DNA of 64,000 bases from CAIVVT01 sp963838205 (GTDB lineage: Bacteria > Acidobacteriota > Terriglobia > Bryobacterales > Bryobacteraceae): contig CAWIQF010000003.1 in NCBI GenBank assembly GCA_963838205.1, positions 1 to 64,000 of the forward strand, read 5' to 3'. Below the pieces are notes generated by a model that saw only the letters and a list, made by a program, of their open reading frames with translations, made no database searches and was not told where the DNA came from. This document shows, piece after piece, positions 45,678 through 54,747 of this stretch (within the stretch, counting starts at the first letter, position 1; each line of letters begins with the position of its first letter). The translations under genes were made by a program, and so were the position numbers.

Positions 45678-46389
45678 AACAATTCGGCGTGCTGTCGTTC
45701 TGGCCGCGGGCCGCGGCACGCGGATGGGTGAGATCACGGCCGACATGCCCAAAGCGATGTTGAGCGTCCGCGGCCGGCCGATGCTCGAGCACGTGCTGGA
45801 TGGACTGGCTACGGCCGGGATCGCCGAGTTCTTCGTGGTGGTCGGCTACCGCCGCGAAATGGTGGAAGCGCACTTTCGCAACTGGCGCCGGCCCATTCAG
45901 TTTCAGGTGCAGGAGGTTCTGAACGGCACCGGCGGCGCCACCCGCCTGGCACGCGACTTTGCGGGCAGCGAGCCGTTCCTGCTGACCTTCGGCGACATCC
46001 TCTGCGAGCCGCCGGCCTACGAGCATTGCGCGCGGGTGCTCGAGGAGCACCCGCAAACCGTGGCCGTGCTCGGCGTCAGGGACGTGGACGATCCGTGGCA
46101 GGGCGCGGCGGTTTACGAGGCCGGCGGCACGGTGACGCGGGTGGTCGAAAAGCCGCCGCGCGGGACGTCCACGACGCGGTGGAATAGCGCCGGCCTATAC
46201 GCGATGCGGCCCGCCGTGTTCCCCTACCTCGACCGCCTGGTGCCTTCCCCGCGCAATGAATACGAGCTGACGTCGATCTTCGAAATGATGCTCCAGGAGC
46301 GCGTGGAATTGCGCATCTCGGCGATCGAGGGGCGTTGGCGCGACGTCGGCCGCCCCGAGGATCTCGAGGCGGTCAACTCAGGCGCGTAA
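45667..46389 (+). CDS. Sugar-nucleotidyltransferase-like protein
   Basis: A 240-aa NTP-transferase with the N-terminal signature VVLAAGRGTRMGEITADMPKA, and central motifs TFGDIL (the catalytic Asp), EKPPRGTST and NSAGLYAMRP. Such enzymes activate sugar-1-phosphates with NTP. The GTG start lies inside the end of galK, so a galactokinase product is the likely substrate. It is 240 aa, shorter than full-length RmlA/GalU enzymes (about 290), so the C-terminal accessory helix is missing, as in many MobA/NTP_transf_3-like members. Confidence 0.82.
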   Translation: MRSKTIRRAVVLAAGRGTRMGEITADMPKAMLSVRGRPMLEHVLDGLATAGIAEFFVVVGYRREMVEAHFRNWRRPIQFQVQEVLNGTGGATRLARDFAGSEPFLLTFGDILCEPPAYEHCARVLEEHPQTVAVLGVRDVDDPWQGAAVYEAGGTVTRVVEKPPRGTSTTRWNSAGLYAMRPAVFPYLDRLVPSPRNEYELTSIFEMMLQERVELRISAIEGRWRDVGRPEDLEAVNSGA

Positions 46390-46391
46390 GC

Positions 46392-48194
46392 TTACTTCCA
46401 CAATCGCCTGATGACCCAGATCAGGGTCGAGCCGCTGACGGCCAGGACGGCGAACAAACCGAGCGCGTACCCGGTGCGCCCGTAGAGGATGTTGCCCACC
46501 ATGAACAGCCCGGACCAGATCGTGGCCGACCCGCAAACCCAGCCCAGCATGGCCAGCGGGATGTTGTCCTGGCGCGCGTATTCCGCTGCTTCGGCCTTGG
46601 GCACGCCCGCCTCCTCGCGGATCAGGGTCCAGCCCGGCCCCAGCGGATGGACCTTCTTGTAAAACGAGATCAGCGTGGCGTGGTCCGTCTCCGGCCCGAT
46701 GTAGGCGGTCAGGATCCAGCAGAAGCTGGTGAAGGCGACGCTGAGCAGGAGTTCGCGATGCGTACCCAGTACGATCCCGTACCGGTGGAGGCACAGGAAC
46801 GCCAGCGAGATGGCGAAGGAACTGGTCATAGCGACGATTTCGCACCACGCCGTAACGCGCCACCAGAACCAGCGCAACAGGTACAGCAGGCCGGTGCCGG
46901 CTCCAACCTGCAGGATGATGTTGAAGCTATCCTGGGCGGTCTGCAATACGAAGACCAGCGACGAGGAGAGCACGAACAGCAGGACGGTCGCGATGCGGCC
47001 CGCGCGGACATAATGCTTTTCCGTATCGTCACGCTTCAAAAAGCGGCGATAGAAGTCGTGGACCAGGTACGAGGCGCCCCAATTCAGATGCGTCAGAATC
47101 GTCGACGAGTTCGCCGCCACCAGCCCACCGACCATCAGGCCGATCCAGCCGGCGGGCATGAATCGCAGCATCGCGGGGAACGCGATGTCGTGGCCGATGA
47201 GCGAGGGATCGACATTCGGCAGGGACCTTCGCAGATCCGCCAACGTCGGGTAAACCACCAGTGAGGCCAGACCCACCAGGATCCACGGCCACGGGCGCAG
47301 GATGTAGTGCGCGAGGTTGAAGAACAGGGTCCCGCCCAGGGCGTCCTTCTCCGACTTCGAGGCCAGCATGCGCTGCGCGATGTAGCTGCCGCCGCCGGGC
47401 TCCGCTCCGGGGTACCAGACGGCCCACCACTGCACCGTGAGCGGCATGATGAAGACCGCGACCGCCAGTTCCCAGTTGCTTCTGAAATTCGGCAGGATGT
47501 TCAGATAGTTCAAACCGCCCGGCCCTTGCACGTTGGAGAGCTTGGAGACCAGCCCGTGCAGGCCGCCCACTTGCGGCAGGGTCACCGCGAAATACGCCGC
47601 TGCGATCACCGCCGTCATCTTGATAAAGAACTGCGACATGTCGATCACCAGCACGCCCCACAGTCCGGAGTGCGCGGCGAAAATGACATTCAGCAATCCC
47701 ACGGCCAGCAACGTCTGCCAGCGGCTGAAGCCGAACAGCACGCTGGCGATTTTGCAGGCGGCGAGATTCACCGTCGCCATGATGATGCAGTTGAACAGCA
47801 GGCCCAGGTACAGCGCGCGGAAGCCGCGCACCGCGCTGGCGGCCTTGCCGGAGTAGCGCACCTCGTAGAACTCGAGGTCCGTCAGCACGCCCGACCGGCG
47901 CCATAGCCGAGCGTAGAAGAACACGGTCGAGACGCCCGTCAGCGTGAACGCCCACCACTGCCAGTTCCCGGCCACGCCCTGGGTGCGCACGAAGTTCGCC
48001 ACCAGGTTTGGCGTGTCGCTTGAAAACGTAGTGGCGACCATCGAGATGCCGGCCAGCCACCACGGCACGGAGCGGCCGGAGGCGAAAAACTCCGCCGTGC
48101 TTTTCCCCGAGCGTTTCCCGAAAAACAGCGCGGGTACGAAGCAGATCAGGATGGAGGCAATGGCGATGACCCAATCGATCGGATGCAGAATCAT
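46392..48194 (-). CDS. Sodium/solute symporter (SSS) family transporter
   Basis: A 600-aa membrane protein with at least 12 hydrophobic helices, starting with MILHPIDWVIAIASILICFVP. SSS motifs include FFASGRSVPWWLAGISMVATTFSSDTPNLVA and the second-helix region GLVAANSSTILTHLNWGASY (sodium-site Ser/Thr). It couples sodium influx to uptake of a sugar, amino acid or other solute. It is longer than most SSS members and shows an extended C-terminus. It lies opposite the GH-SGNH fusion and next to sugar kinases, which suggests a carbohydrate substrate. ATG 48194 was preferred over upstream frame starts. Confidence 0.82.
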   Translation of the reverse strand: MILHPIDWVIAIASILICFVPALFFGKRSGKSTAEFFASGRSVPWWLAGISMVATTFSSDTPNLVANFVRTQGVAGNWQWWAFTLTGVSTVFFYARLWRRSGVLTDLEFYEVRYSGKAASAVRGFRALYLGLLFNCIIMATVNLAACKIASVLFGFSRWQTLLAVGLLNVIFAAHSGLWGVLVIDMSQFFIKMTAVIAAAYFAVTLPQVGGLHGLVSKLSNVQGPGGLNYLNILPNFRSNWELAVAVFIMPLTVQWWAVWYPGAEPGGGSYIAQRMLASKSEKDALGGTLFFNLAHYILRPWPWILVGLASLVVYPTLADLRRSLPNVDPSLIGHDIAFPAMLRFMPAGWIGLMVGGLVAANSSTILTHLNWGASYLVHDFYRRFLKRDDTEKHYVRAGRIATVLLFVLSSSLVFVLQTAQDSFNIILQVGAGTGLLYLLRWFWWRVTAWCEIVAMTSSFAISLAFLCLHRYGIVLGTHRELLLSVAFTSFCWILTAYIGPETDHATLISFYKKVHPLGPGWTLIREEAGVPKAEAAEYARQDNIPLAMLGWVCGSATIWSGLFMVGNILYGRTGYALGLFAVLAVSGSTLIWVIRRLWK

Positions 48195-48399
48195 TGGAGA
48201 AACCCCGAATCGCCGAGAATATCGCACATTGGCCGCCCAGGCCAAATGCGTGTTCCGGATGCAATCGGGGCGGGCGCCCGCATCGGCGTCCTCCGCGCCG
48301 CGCGGAAACCCGTCCCAGCCGTCGCGCCCTTTCTGATAGTGTGAAGCTCATCGAAAGGCGCAGCGGCTCAGGCGCATTTGCCGTCGCTGCGGGTTCGTC

Positions 48400-51048
48400 A
48401 TGCATAAAACATTCTTATTGCTCCTCGTTCTCACGGGTTTTGCCGCGGCCGGCGCCGCCGAGCCGCTTCCAGTGAAGATCGCCCGCCATGGCGACGGCTG
48501 GGAGTTGCTCCGGAACGGCAAGCCCTATTTCGTGAAGGGCGCAGTCGGCGCGGTGCACCTCGAGGAACTGGTGTCCGCCGGCGGCAACTCGATTCGAGCC
48601 GGGGTCGAGTCGCTGGACCGCGCGCAGGCGCTGGGTCTGACGGTGCTCGCCGGGCTGCCGTTCGGCAAGCAGCGCCTGGGCTTCGACTATTCCAACGCCG
48701 ATGCCGTGGAGCGGCAGCGGGAGCAGATCCGCCGCATCGTTGTTCAATCCAAGGATCATCCGGCCTTGCTGGCCTGGGCCATTGGCAACGAACTCGAGCT
48801 GGTCACAACGCCTGAGCAGCGCGTGGCGCTGTGGAAAGAGGTCGACCACGTGGCCGCGATGATTCACGAGCTCGACCCGCGGCACCCGGTAATCACGCCC
48901 GTTGGCGACGCTTACCGGCACATCCTGCACGAGCTGAACCAATACTGCCCGCACCTGGACGCGGTCGGGTTGAACTCCTACGTCGATATGCTGGCGCTGC
49001 CCGAGGACGTCGCGCGCGAAGGCTGGACGCGCCCGTATCTGGTGACTGAATTCGGCCCGCGCGGGCACTGGCAGGTGGCGCTGACGCCGTGGCATTTGCC
49101 GATTGAGGATACCAGCACCGTAAAAGCCGATTTATATCGCAAAGCCTATGAACACGCGGTCGCGGGGCAGCCGCAATGCCTGGGCTCGTATGTGTTCCAC
49201 TGGGCGCAGCATCACGAAAAAACGCACACCTGGTATGGGATGTTCCTGGAAGACGGCAGCCGCACGGAAGCAGTGGACGTGATGAGCTTCCTGTGGAGCG
49301 GCAAGTGGCCGGCGAACCGCGCACCGCGGATCGGAGCAGGTGGAATTGCCGTGCGTACGGATGATCCCGAAACGCACGATCCGGCCGCGTTCCCTCCGCA
49401 AGCCATCCTGCACTGCAAAGTGGATGCGTCCGATCCCGATGGCGACGCTCTGCAAATCAGTTGGGATTTGCGCCGCGACGTTTCCGGAAACGCTAACACG
49501 GGCGGCGACCGGGAAGCGCCCACGCCGCCGATCGATGGGCTGGTGCGTTCGGCAGCGGGAAACTCCGCGGTGTTTCAATTACCGGCCGAAGAGGGCCCCT
49601 ACCGCCTCTTCGTCTACGTGCGCGATGGCCATGGCAACGCCGCGACGGCGAATTATCCGCTGCTCGTGAAGGCGCGGAACTACGCTCCGGTGCCCGCCGA
49701 GAAGGATGCGGCGCGATTCGGCGCGGGCATTCAGAGAACGATGACACTTTTGGCAACGAGCACGCCGAAGCAGCGCCATCCAGTGCGAGTTATGTTCTAT
49801 GGCCAATCGCTCACCAAACAGGATTGGACGCGCGATGTGACGGAGTATCTGCGCCGGCAATTCCCGTACGCCGACCTGGTCACGGCCAACCGCGCGATCG
49901 GCGGCTACAGCTCGCAATTTCTGATTCAGACGCTGCCGCACGACGTCTACGCTTTTTACCCGGACCTGATCATCTTCCACGACTTCGGCGCGGTGAACCT
50001 GTATGAGCAGATCATCGCCGAGATCCTGCGCCACACTACGGCGGAGATTCTGATCCAGACCGATCGTCCGACCTGGATCCACGTGGACGGTGTGGCGGAC
50101 GACCCGGCGAAGGCCAAAGGGGAAGCGTATTCCGAGCGCAACAGTTTTGAAATTCTGCCTGCGCTGGCGCGCAAATATGGCTGTGAAATCGTGGATCTCC
50201 GACGGCCGTATATCGAGTACCTGACAGAGAATCATCTCAAGGCGACGGATGTGTTGAGCGACGGCGCGCACTTTACTCAGCAGGGCGATTACGTGGTGGC
50301 GGAGCTGACCAAACGGCATCTGCGATACGACCCGGCGTTAGCGGCCGAGAAGCGCGAAGATCCGGCCTTAGCTGCCGAACCGCGCAAAGACGCGGTGCGG
50401 TCGTACGAGATTGGCCGTGATCTGCAGTGGACGAACGGGCGTCTGCGCGTTGAGTTCGAAGGCAACCGCGTGGATGCCATTGCGGGCCCCGGCGGAGCCT
50501 GGCATGCCGCCCAGGCCGAAGTGTTCATCGACGGCAAACGGCCGTCGGAGATGCCGGAACTGTATTTCATCACGCGCCCCAGCGACACCTTCAACGTCGA
50601 CTGGCCGGCGGTGAACCGAGTGACGGCGATCCAGCCGCTGCTCGTGGAGGATTGGACGTTGAAGGTGACTGAGGCCAACGCCGATGAATCGCAGTTGCGC
50701 TTCGAAGTGACCGGCTCGCGAACGGGCATGGACGGCGCGGGCGTGAGCAGCGAACGCTTCGTTTCCCGATCCGGGCGCGTGGTGATCGACCCGGATGTAT
50801 GGGGCGTGAAACGGGCGTTCGAGTTGCTCCACGTGGCCACGCCGAAGGGTTTCGAGGTGCACTGGCGCGTCGTTCCGATGTTCCAGGACGTCTACACCGC
50901 TCCCCACATCGAAGACCCATCGGCGGAGTATTCTTCGACTTTGGCGCTGGGCCTGCCGGCCGGCAAACACACGCTGGAACTGGTCGCGAAAGAAGGCTCC
51001 GTGCCTCCGCTGCAGGCCATCCGGGTCTACAATCCGCCGCTGAACTAG
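48400..51048 (+). CDS. Secreted glycoside-hydrolase-like and SGNH-hydrolase fusion
   Basis: An 882-aa exported protein (signal 1-20). Residues 40-310 are a TIM barrel like GH2 catalytic domains, with the acid/base GNE (LLAWAIGNELELV) and the nucleophile-type TEFGPRG. A cadherin-like beta domain follows (about 320-430), then an SGNH-type esterase domain (about 455-650): MFYGQSLTKQDW (block I), NRAIGGYSS (block II), LIIFHDFGAVN (block III) and LSDGAHFTQQG (block V, Asp and His). A C-terminal carbohydrate-binding-like domain ends the protein. It probably removes acyl groups and cleaves glycosidic bonds of one polymer. An internal DPALAAE duplication sits near residues 650-660. Confidence 0.75.
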   Translation: MHKTFLLLLVLTGFAAAGAAEPLPVKIARHGDGWELLRNGKPYFVKGAVGAVHLEELVSAGGNSIRAGVESLDRAQALGLTVLAGLPFGKQRLGFDYSNADAVERQREQIRRIVVQSKDHPALLAWAIGNELELVTTPEQRVALWKEVDHVAAMIHELDPRHPVITPVGDAYRHILHELNQYCPHLDAVGLNSYVDMLALPEDVAREGWTRPYLVTEFGPRGHWQVALTPWHLPIEDTSTVKADLYRKAYEHAVAGQPQCLGSYVFHWAQHHEKTHTWYGMFLEDGSRTEAVDVMSFLWSGKWPANRAPRIGAGGIAVRTDDPETHDPAAFPPQAILHCKVDASDPDGDALQISWDLRRDVSGNANTGGDREAPTPPIDGLVRSAAGNSAVFQLPAEEGPYRLFVYVRDGHGNAATANYPLLVKARNYAPVPAEKDAARFGAGIQRTMTLLATSTPKQRHPVRVMFYGQSLTKQDWTRDVTEYLRRQFPYADLVTANRAIGGYSSQFLIQTLPHDVYAFYPDLIIFHDFGAVNLYEQIIAEILRHTTAEILIQTDRPTWIHVDGVADDPAKAKGEAYSERNSFEILPALARKYGCEIVDLRRPYIEYLTENHLKATDVLSDGAHFTQQGDYVVAELTKRHLRYDPALAAEKREDPALAAEPRKDAVRSYEIGRDLQWTNGRLRVEFEGNRVDAIAGPGGAWHAAQAEVFIDGKRPSEMPELYFITRPSDTFNVDWPAVNRVTAIQPLLVEDWTLKVTEANADESQLRFEVTGSRTGMDGAGVSSERFVSRSGRVVIDPDVWGVKRAFELLHVATPKGFEVHWRVVPMFQDVYTAPHIEDPSAEYSSTLALGLPAGKHTLELVAKEGSVPPLQAIRVYNPPLN

Positions 51049-51175
51049 GACCCGTTCGCCGCGTTCGCCGAATCACCAACTGCTCGTGTCAGACTGACCC
51101 GTTCGCCCGCTCGATTGGGAACAGGTGATGCGTTGTATGCGTATACCGCTTGAGTAATGGCCGTATGGAGGCGTC

Positions 51176-51763
51176 ATGAGATTCTTTTACGATTGGTTTT
51201 TCCCCGCGCTGTGGGTGGCTTATTTTCTCTATTGGCGGGTTGTGGCGCGCGGCGCCAAGAGCAACGAACGGGTCGAGCCGCTGGTGTCGCGGATCGTACG
51301 GGCCGTGACGCTTATTTTCGCGTTTGTTCTCCTGATGAGCCCCCGGCAGCCCATTCCCGTGCTCTACCAGTCCTATCTTTCTGACACTAACTGGACCACC
51401 TGGTTTTGGATTGGCGCGGTGGTCAGTGTGCTGGGGCTTGGCTTTGCGATCTGGGCGCGCCTGTATCTGGGTAGTAACTGGAGCAACTCGGTGACAATCA
51501 AGCGAGACCACGAACTAATCACCGGCGGACCGTATGGCCTGGTACGCCATCCGATTTATACCGGGCTGTTGACCGGATTTGTAGGCACGGCGATCGCCAT
51601 TGGGCAGCTTCGCGGCCTGGTGGCTTTTGCTTTCCTCTTCGCGATGCTGTGGTACAAGCTGCGGTTGGAAGAGCGGTGGATGCGGCTGCAATTTGGAGAA
51701 GTCTACGAGCAGTACGCACAACGAGTGCCTGCGCTTGTACCGCTGCCGCTCAAGATACGCTAA
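51176..51763 (+). CDS. ICMT/PEMT-like methyltransferase-family membrane protein
   Basis: A 195-aa protein with four to five membrane helices and the family end motif: GGPYGLVRHPIYTGLL, then LRLEERWMRLQFGEVYEQY. This is the isoprenylcysteine carboxyl methyltransferase / phospholipid methyltransferase fold in which the GPY..VRHP and EE residues bind SAM. The substrate is unknown in bacteria. The upstream start lacks a strong ribosome site other than GGAGGC three bases before ATG. Flanked by short CCCGTTCGCC repeats on both sides. Confidence 0.75.
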   Translation: MRFFYDWFFPALWVAYFLYWRVVARGAKSNERVEPLVSRIVRAVTLIFAFVLLMSPRQPIPVLYQSYLSDTNWTTWFWIGAVVSVLGLGFAIWARLYLGSNWSNSVTIKRDHELITGGPYGLVRHPIYTGLLTGFVGTAIAIGQLRGLVAFAFLFAMLWYKLRLEERWMRLQFGEVYEQYAQRVPALVPLPLKIR

Positions 51764-51816
51764 CCGAAGAGAATTATTGAATTCCGAAATCGGCGAACGG
51801 GCGAACGGATCAGCCT

Positions 51817-51858
51817 GACCCGTTCGCCCCGACCCGTTCGCCCCGACCCGTTCGCCCC
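51817..51858. repeat. Three tandem 14-base GACCCGTTCGCCCC units
   Basis: Units start at 51817, 51831 and 51845 and are identical. An inverted copy GGCGAACGGG (51792-51801) can pair with CCCGTTCGCC at 51819-51828. Related CCCGTTCGCC fragments recur near 51050 and 51097, flanking the methyltransferase gene. The array sits between that gene and the enolase-family gene, both ending here, so it may be a shared terminator or a local repeat. Confidence 0.7.
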
Positions 51859-51903
51859 GTACGCAAGCAAGCGGTTTGATACGCCGACTCTTGCGACTGA
51901 AAC

Positions 51904-53046
51904 CTAGCCCTCGCTGCGCCGGATGATGGCGTCTTCGCGCGTGAGCACCGCCGGCTCCAGTTCCACGCCCAGGCCCGGCCCGGGCGGCAGCGGAAACGAG
52001 CCATTCTCCGGTTGCATGATCGGCGTCACCAGGCCGCGGTATTCGTCGGCGTAGTGCCGCCGCACGCTCTCGAGGATGTACAGGTTGGGGAGGTTCGCTG
52101 CCAGGTGCAGCGACGCCGCGTGCAGCACCGGCCCGCCGCAGTTGTGCGGCGCCACCGGCAGATAATGCGTCTCGGCCGCGGTCGCGATCTTCTTCGCCTC
52201 CGAAATGCCCCCGCACCACGCGATGTCGGGCATGATCACCGCCGCGGCCCGGTTTTCGAAGAGCTCCCGGTAGCCCCAGCGCGTCATCAGCCGCTCGCTC
52301 AGGGTCAGCGGCAGCCGCGTCGCCAGCGCCAGTTCCCGGTACGCCGCGAGGTTGTCCTGCGGCAGCATCTCTTCCAGCCACATCGGCTCCAGCGGCTCCA
52401 GCGCCCGCGCGATCTGCCGCGCCGCGGCCAGGCTCCAGAAGCCGTGGAACTCCATGGCGACGTCCATCGTCCGCCCGAAGCGCTGGCGGATGCGTTCGAG
52501 CGGCTCCAGTCCTTCCTGGATTTCCTCGGCCGTGATGCGCTGCCCGCCGCTGCGCCGCGCCACCGGGTCGAACGGCCAGATCTTCATCGCGCGGATGCCA
52601 GACTCCAGCAACGACTCGGCCAGCCGCTCCGGCTCGCGGTGGAAATCGAGATGGTCGTAACACGTGTTGTAGGTCGGAATCCGCTCGCGCGAGGCCCCGC
52701 CCAACAGTTGATAGAGCGGCTGCCCGGCTACTTTCCCAGCCAGGTCCCACAACGCCATGTCAACAGCGCTGATGGCCCGGATCTCGGCCCCGGCCCAGCC
52801 GGCGTAGGAGACCGCCAGGTGCATCTCGCGCCACAACCAGTCGATGCGCGACGGGTCCTGCCCCAGCAGAGTCCGCGCCAGCGCACCATGAATCACGCCC
52901 GCTTCGGCCTCCGGGAACGGGTAGGTTTCGCCCAGCCCGATCAGCCCGGCGTCGGTGTGCAGGCGCAGCCACAGCCAGCGAATCGGCCCGGCATGCACCG
53001 TGATGCCGCGCGCGAGGGTGATGGTTTCAACGCAAGTGATTTTCAT
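51904..53046 (-). CDS. Enolase-superfamily dehydratase (galactonate-dehydratase-like)
   Basis: A 380-aa mandelate-racemase-type enzyme. The N-terminal capping domain (about 1-115) is followed by the barrel with acid/base candidates: MKIWPFD (Lys), metal ligands in MEFHGFWS (Glu), WLEEMLPQDN (Glu) and LSERLMTRW (Glu), and APHNCGG with the catalytic-type His. Members dehydrate sugar acids such as galactonate; the KxK lysine pair is not typical, so substrate is open. Start ATG 53046 (MKITCVETITLA) was chosen over the frame start at 53145. The 11-bp repeat array lies 75-169 bases upstream of the start. Confidence 0.8.
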   Translation of the reverse strand: MKITCVETITLARGITVHAGPIRWLWLRLHTDAGLIGLGETYPFPEAEAGVIHGALARTLLGQDPSRIDWLWREMHLAVSYAGWAGAEIRAISAVDMALWDLAGKVAGQPLYQLLGGASRERIPTYNTCYDHLDFHREPERLAESLLESGIRAMKIWPFDPVARRSGGQRITAEEIQEGLEPLERIRQRFGRTMDVAMEFHGFWSLAAARQIARALEPLEPMWLEEMLPQDNLAAYRELALATRLPLTLSERLMTRWGYRELFENRAAAVIMPDIAWCGGISEAKKIATAAETHYLPVAPHNCGGPVLHAASLHLAANLPNLYILESVRRHYADEYRGLVTPIMQPENGSFPLPPGPGLGVELEPAVLTREDAIIRRSEG

Positions 53047-53120
53047 ACGGCCGAATCGAATTGTCGCATGCCGCGGCCGCCCCGCGCCGCACCGATTCCC
53101 GCGCCGGAAACCACGGTTTT

Positions 53121-53215
53121 CACCGTGCGCCCACCATGAAATCACCGTGCGCGCACGGGTGGATCACGGTATCCGCACGGTGCGGACGCGGTGCGTGCAT
53201 GGGGCGGCGCCGGTG
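53121..53215. repeat. 11-bp-period array of CACSGTG-like heptamers (copy 2)
   Basis: Nine heptamers start at 53121, 53132, 53143, 53154, 53165, 53176, 53187, 53198 and 53209, exactly 11 bases apart: CACCGTG, CACCATG, CACCGTG, CACGGGT, CACGGTA, CACGGTG, CGCGGTG, CATGGGG, GCCGGTG. The tetranucleotide spacers vary. It lies in the divergent gap between the enolase-family gene (minus) and the CoA-transferase gene (plus). Like copy 1, it starts after a GGAAACCACG-like sequence and contains C-centred units before G-centred units. Confidence 0.8.
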
Positions 53216-53298
53216 TAATAATCGAATTCCCGGTCTGGCTCTCCGTTTTCCGCCCGCCTGCCGGCGTAGCGGCATGCTAGCGTGGATGGCGGTGAAAC

Positions 53299-54600
53299 AT
53301 GTCCGACTGGCGTAGAGTTTACGAGGCGAAAAAGTCGGCCTCCGACGCCGCGCTGGGCTGCCTGCAAAGCCACCAGCGCGTGTTCATCCACATGGCGGCC
53401 TGCGCTCCGCAGGCGCTGATTGAAGCGCTGTGCCGGCGGCTCAAGGCATTGCGCGGAGTCGAAGTGCTGCATTGCATCAACATCGGCCCGGCGCCCTACA
53501 CCGCGCCCGAGTATGCGCCGCACTGCCGGCACAACGCGCTATTCGTAGCGGGCAACGTGCGCCAGGCCGTGCAGCAGGGCCGCGCCGATTCGATTCCGAT
53601 TTTTCTGCACGAGATGGAGCGGATGTTCAGCGAAGCGATCCTGCCGCTCGACGTGGCGCTGATCCAACTCACGCCGCCGGATGAGAGCGGCCACATGAGC
53701 ATGGGCACGTCGGTCGATATCTCGCTGACCGCCGCGCGCACGGCGCGGCACGTGATCGCGCAGGTGAACCGGCGGATGCCGCGCACGTTCGGCGACAGCT
53801 TTCTGACGGTCGACGACGTCGAGGCGTTCGTGGAAGAAGACCGGCCGATGCCGGAACTGGCGCCGGACGAGATCACCCCGACGCACCGCGAGATCGCGCG
53901 CCACGTGGCCGCGCTGATCCCGGACGAGGCCACGCTGCAGATCGGCATTGGCGGCATCCCGGACGCGGTGGCGGCGCTGCTCCGGGACCGGCGCGATCTG
54001 GGCATCCACACCGAACTGTTCACCGAGGGGCTGATCGATCTGATCGAATGCGGCGCCGTGACGAACAACAAAAAGACGCTGCATCCGCACAAGTGCGTGG
54101 CCTCGTTCGCCATGGGCACGCGGCGGCTGTACGACTATATCGACAACAATCCGATGTTCGAGTTCCTGCCCAACCGCTACGTCAACGACCCGTTCGTGAT
54201 CGCCCAAAACCGGCGCATGGTGGCCATCAATTCGGCGATCGAGGTCGACCTGGGCGGGCAGGTGTGCGCCGATTCGCTGGGCTCCGTGCCGTTCAGCGGC
54301 ATCGGCGGGCAGATGGATTTCGTGCGCGGGGCGGCGCGCGCCAGCGAAGGCGTGGCCGTGATTGCGCTGCCATCCACGGCGAAAAACGGCGCGGTCTCGC
54401 GGATTGTGGCGCGGCTGCAGCCGGGCGCGGGTGTGGTCACATCGCGCGGCGACGTGCGCTGGGTGGCGACGGAATTCGGCGCGGTGAATCTGTTTGGCAG
54501 AAACCTGCGGCAGCGGGCGGAACTGCTGATTTCGATCGGCCACCCGCAGTTTCGCGACGAACTGCAACGCCAGGCCGCGAAGCTGTGGGTGCGCGGCTAG
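53299..54600 (+). CDS. Acetyl-CoA hydrolase/4-hydroxybutyrate CoA-transferase family protein
   Basis: A 433-aa class I CoA-transferase. Two Rossmann-like halves are joined at about 190. The N-terminal part has VFIHMAACAPQALIEAL, and the C-terminal part begins near FEFLPNRYVNDPFVIA and shows the catalytic-type glutamate in AINSAIEVDLGGQVCADSLG followed by SGIGGQMDFVRGA. It moves CoA between acyl-CoA and a carboxylate such as acetate or 4-hydroxybutyrate. It starts 80-90 bases after the repeat array and is followed by a palindrome resembling the tetR operator. Confidence 0.88.
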   Translation: MSDWRRVYEAKKSASDAALGCLQSHQRVFIHMAACAPQALIEALCRRLKALRGVEVLHCINIGPAPYTAPEYAPHCRHNALFVAGNVRQAVQQGRADSIPIFLHEMERMFSEAILPLDVALIQLTPPDESGHMSMGTSVDISLTAARTARHVIAQVNRRMPRTFGDSFLTVDDVEAFVEEDRPMPELAPDEITPTHREIARHVAALIPDEATLQIGIGGIPDAVAALLRDRRDLGIHTELFTEGLIDLIECGAVTNNKKTLHPHKCVASFAMGTRRLYDYIDNNPMFEFLPNRYVNDPFVIAQNRRMVAINSAIEVDLGGQVCADSLGSVPFSGIGGQMDFVRGAARASEGVAVIALPSTAKNGAVSRIVARLQPGAGVVTSRGDVRWVATEFGAVNLFGRNLRQRAELLISIGHPQFRDELQRQAAKLWVRG

Positions 54601-54620
54601 CGCCCCCAGCCACGAGACAG

Positions 54621-54639
54621 ATGACTACTGAGTAGTCAT
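54621..54639. promoter_or_regulatory. TetR-operator-like palindrome after the CoA-transferase gene
   Basis: ATGACTACTGAGTAGTCAT, a 19-base perfect palindrome. It shares ATGACT...GAGTAGTCAT with the tetR operator at 28976-28993 (with an ACT insertion) and could bind the same repressor. Confidence 0.45.
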
Positions 54640-54680
54640 TGGAGCCAGTAAGCTTTTGATTCTCAAGACGATATTTTTTG

Positions 54681-54704
54681 CCGATGACTATTCGTAGTCA
54701 TCGG
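54681..54704. promoter_or_regulatory. Second ATGACTA/TAGTCAT inverted repeat
   Basis: CCGATGACTA and TAGTCATCGG form a perfect 10-base inverted repeat around TTCG. A T-run (ATTTTTTG) lies just upstream. The TTCG centre would make a stable hairpin on RNA, so it may act as a terminator. The conserved half-sites argue for an operator. Confidence 0.4.
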
Positions 54705-54747
54705 CAGGACGCGCGTGCGGCGCCCCGGGTGCTGGTTCCCGCTCCGC

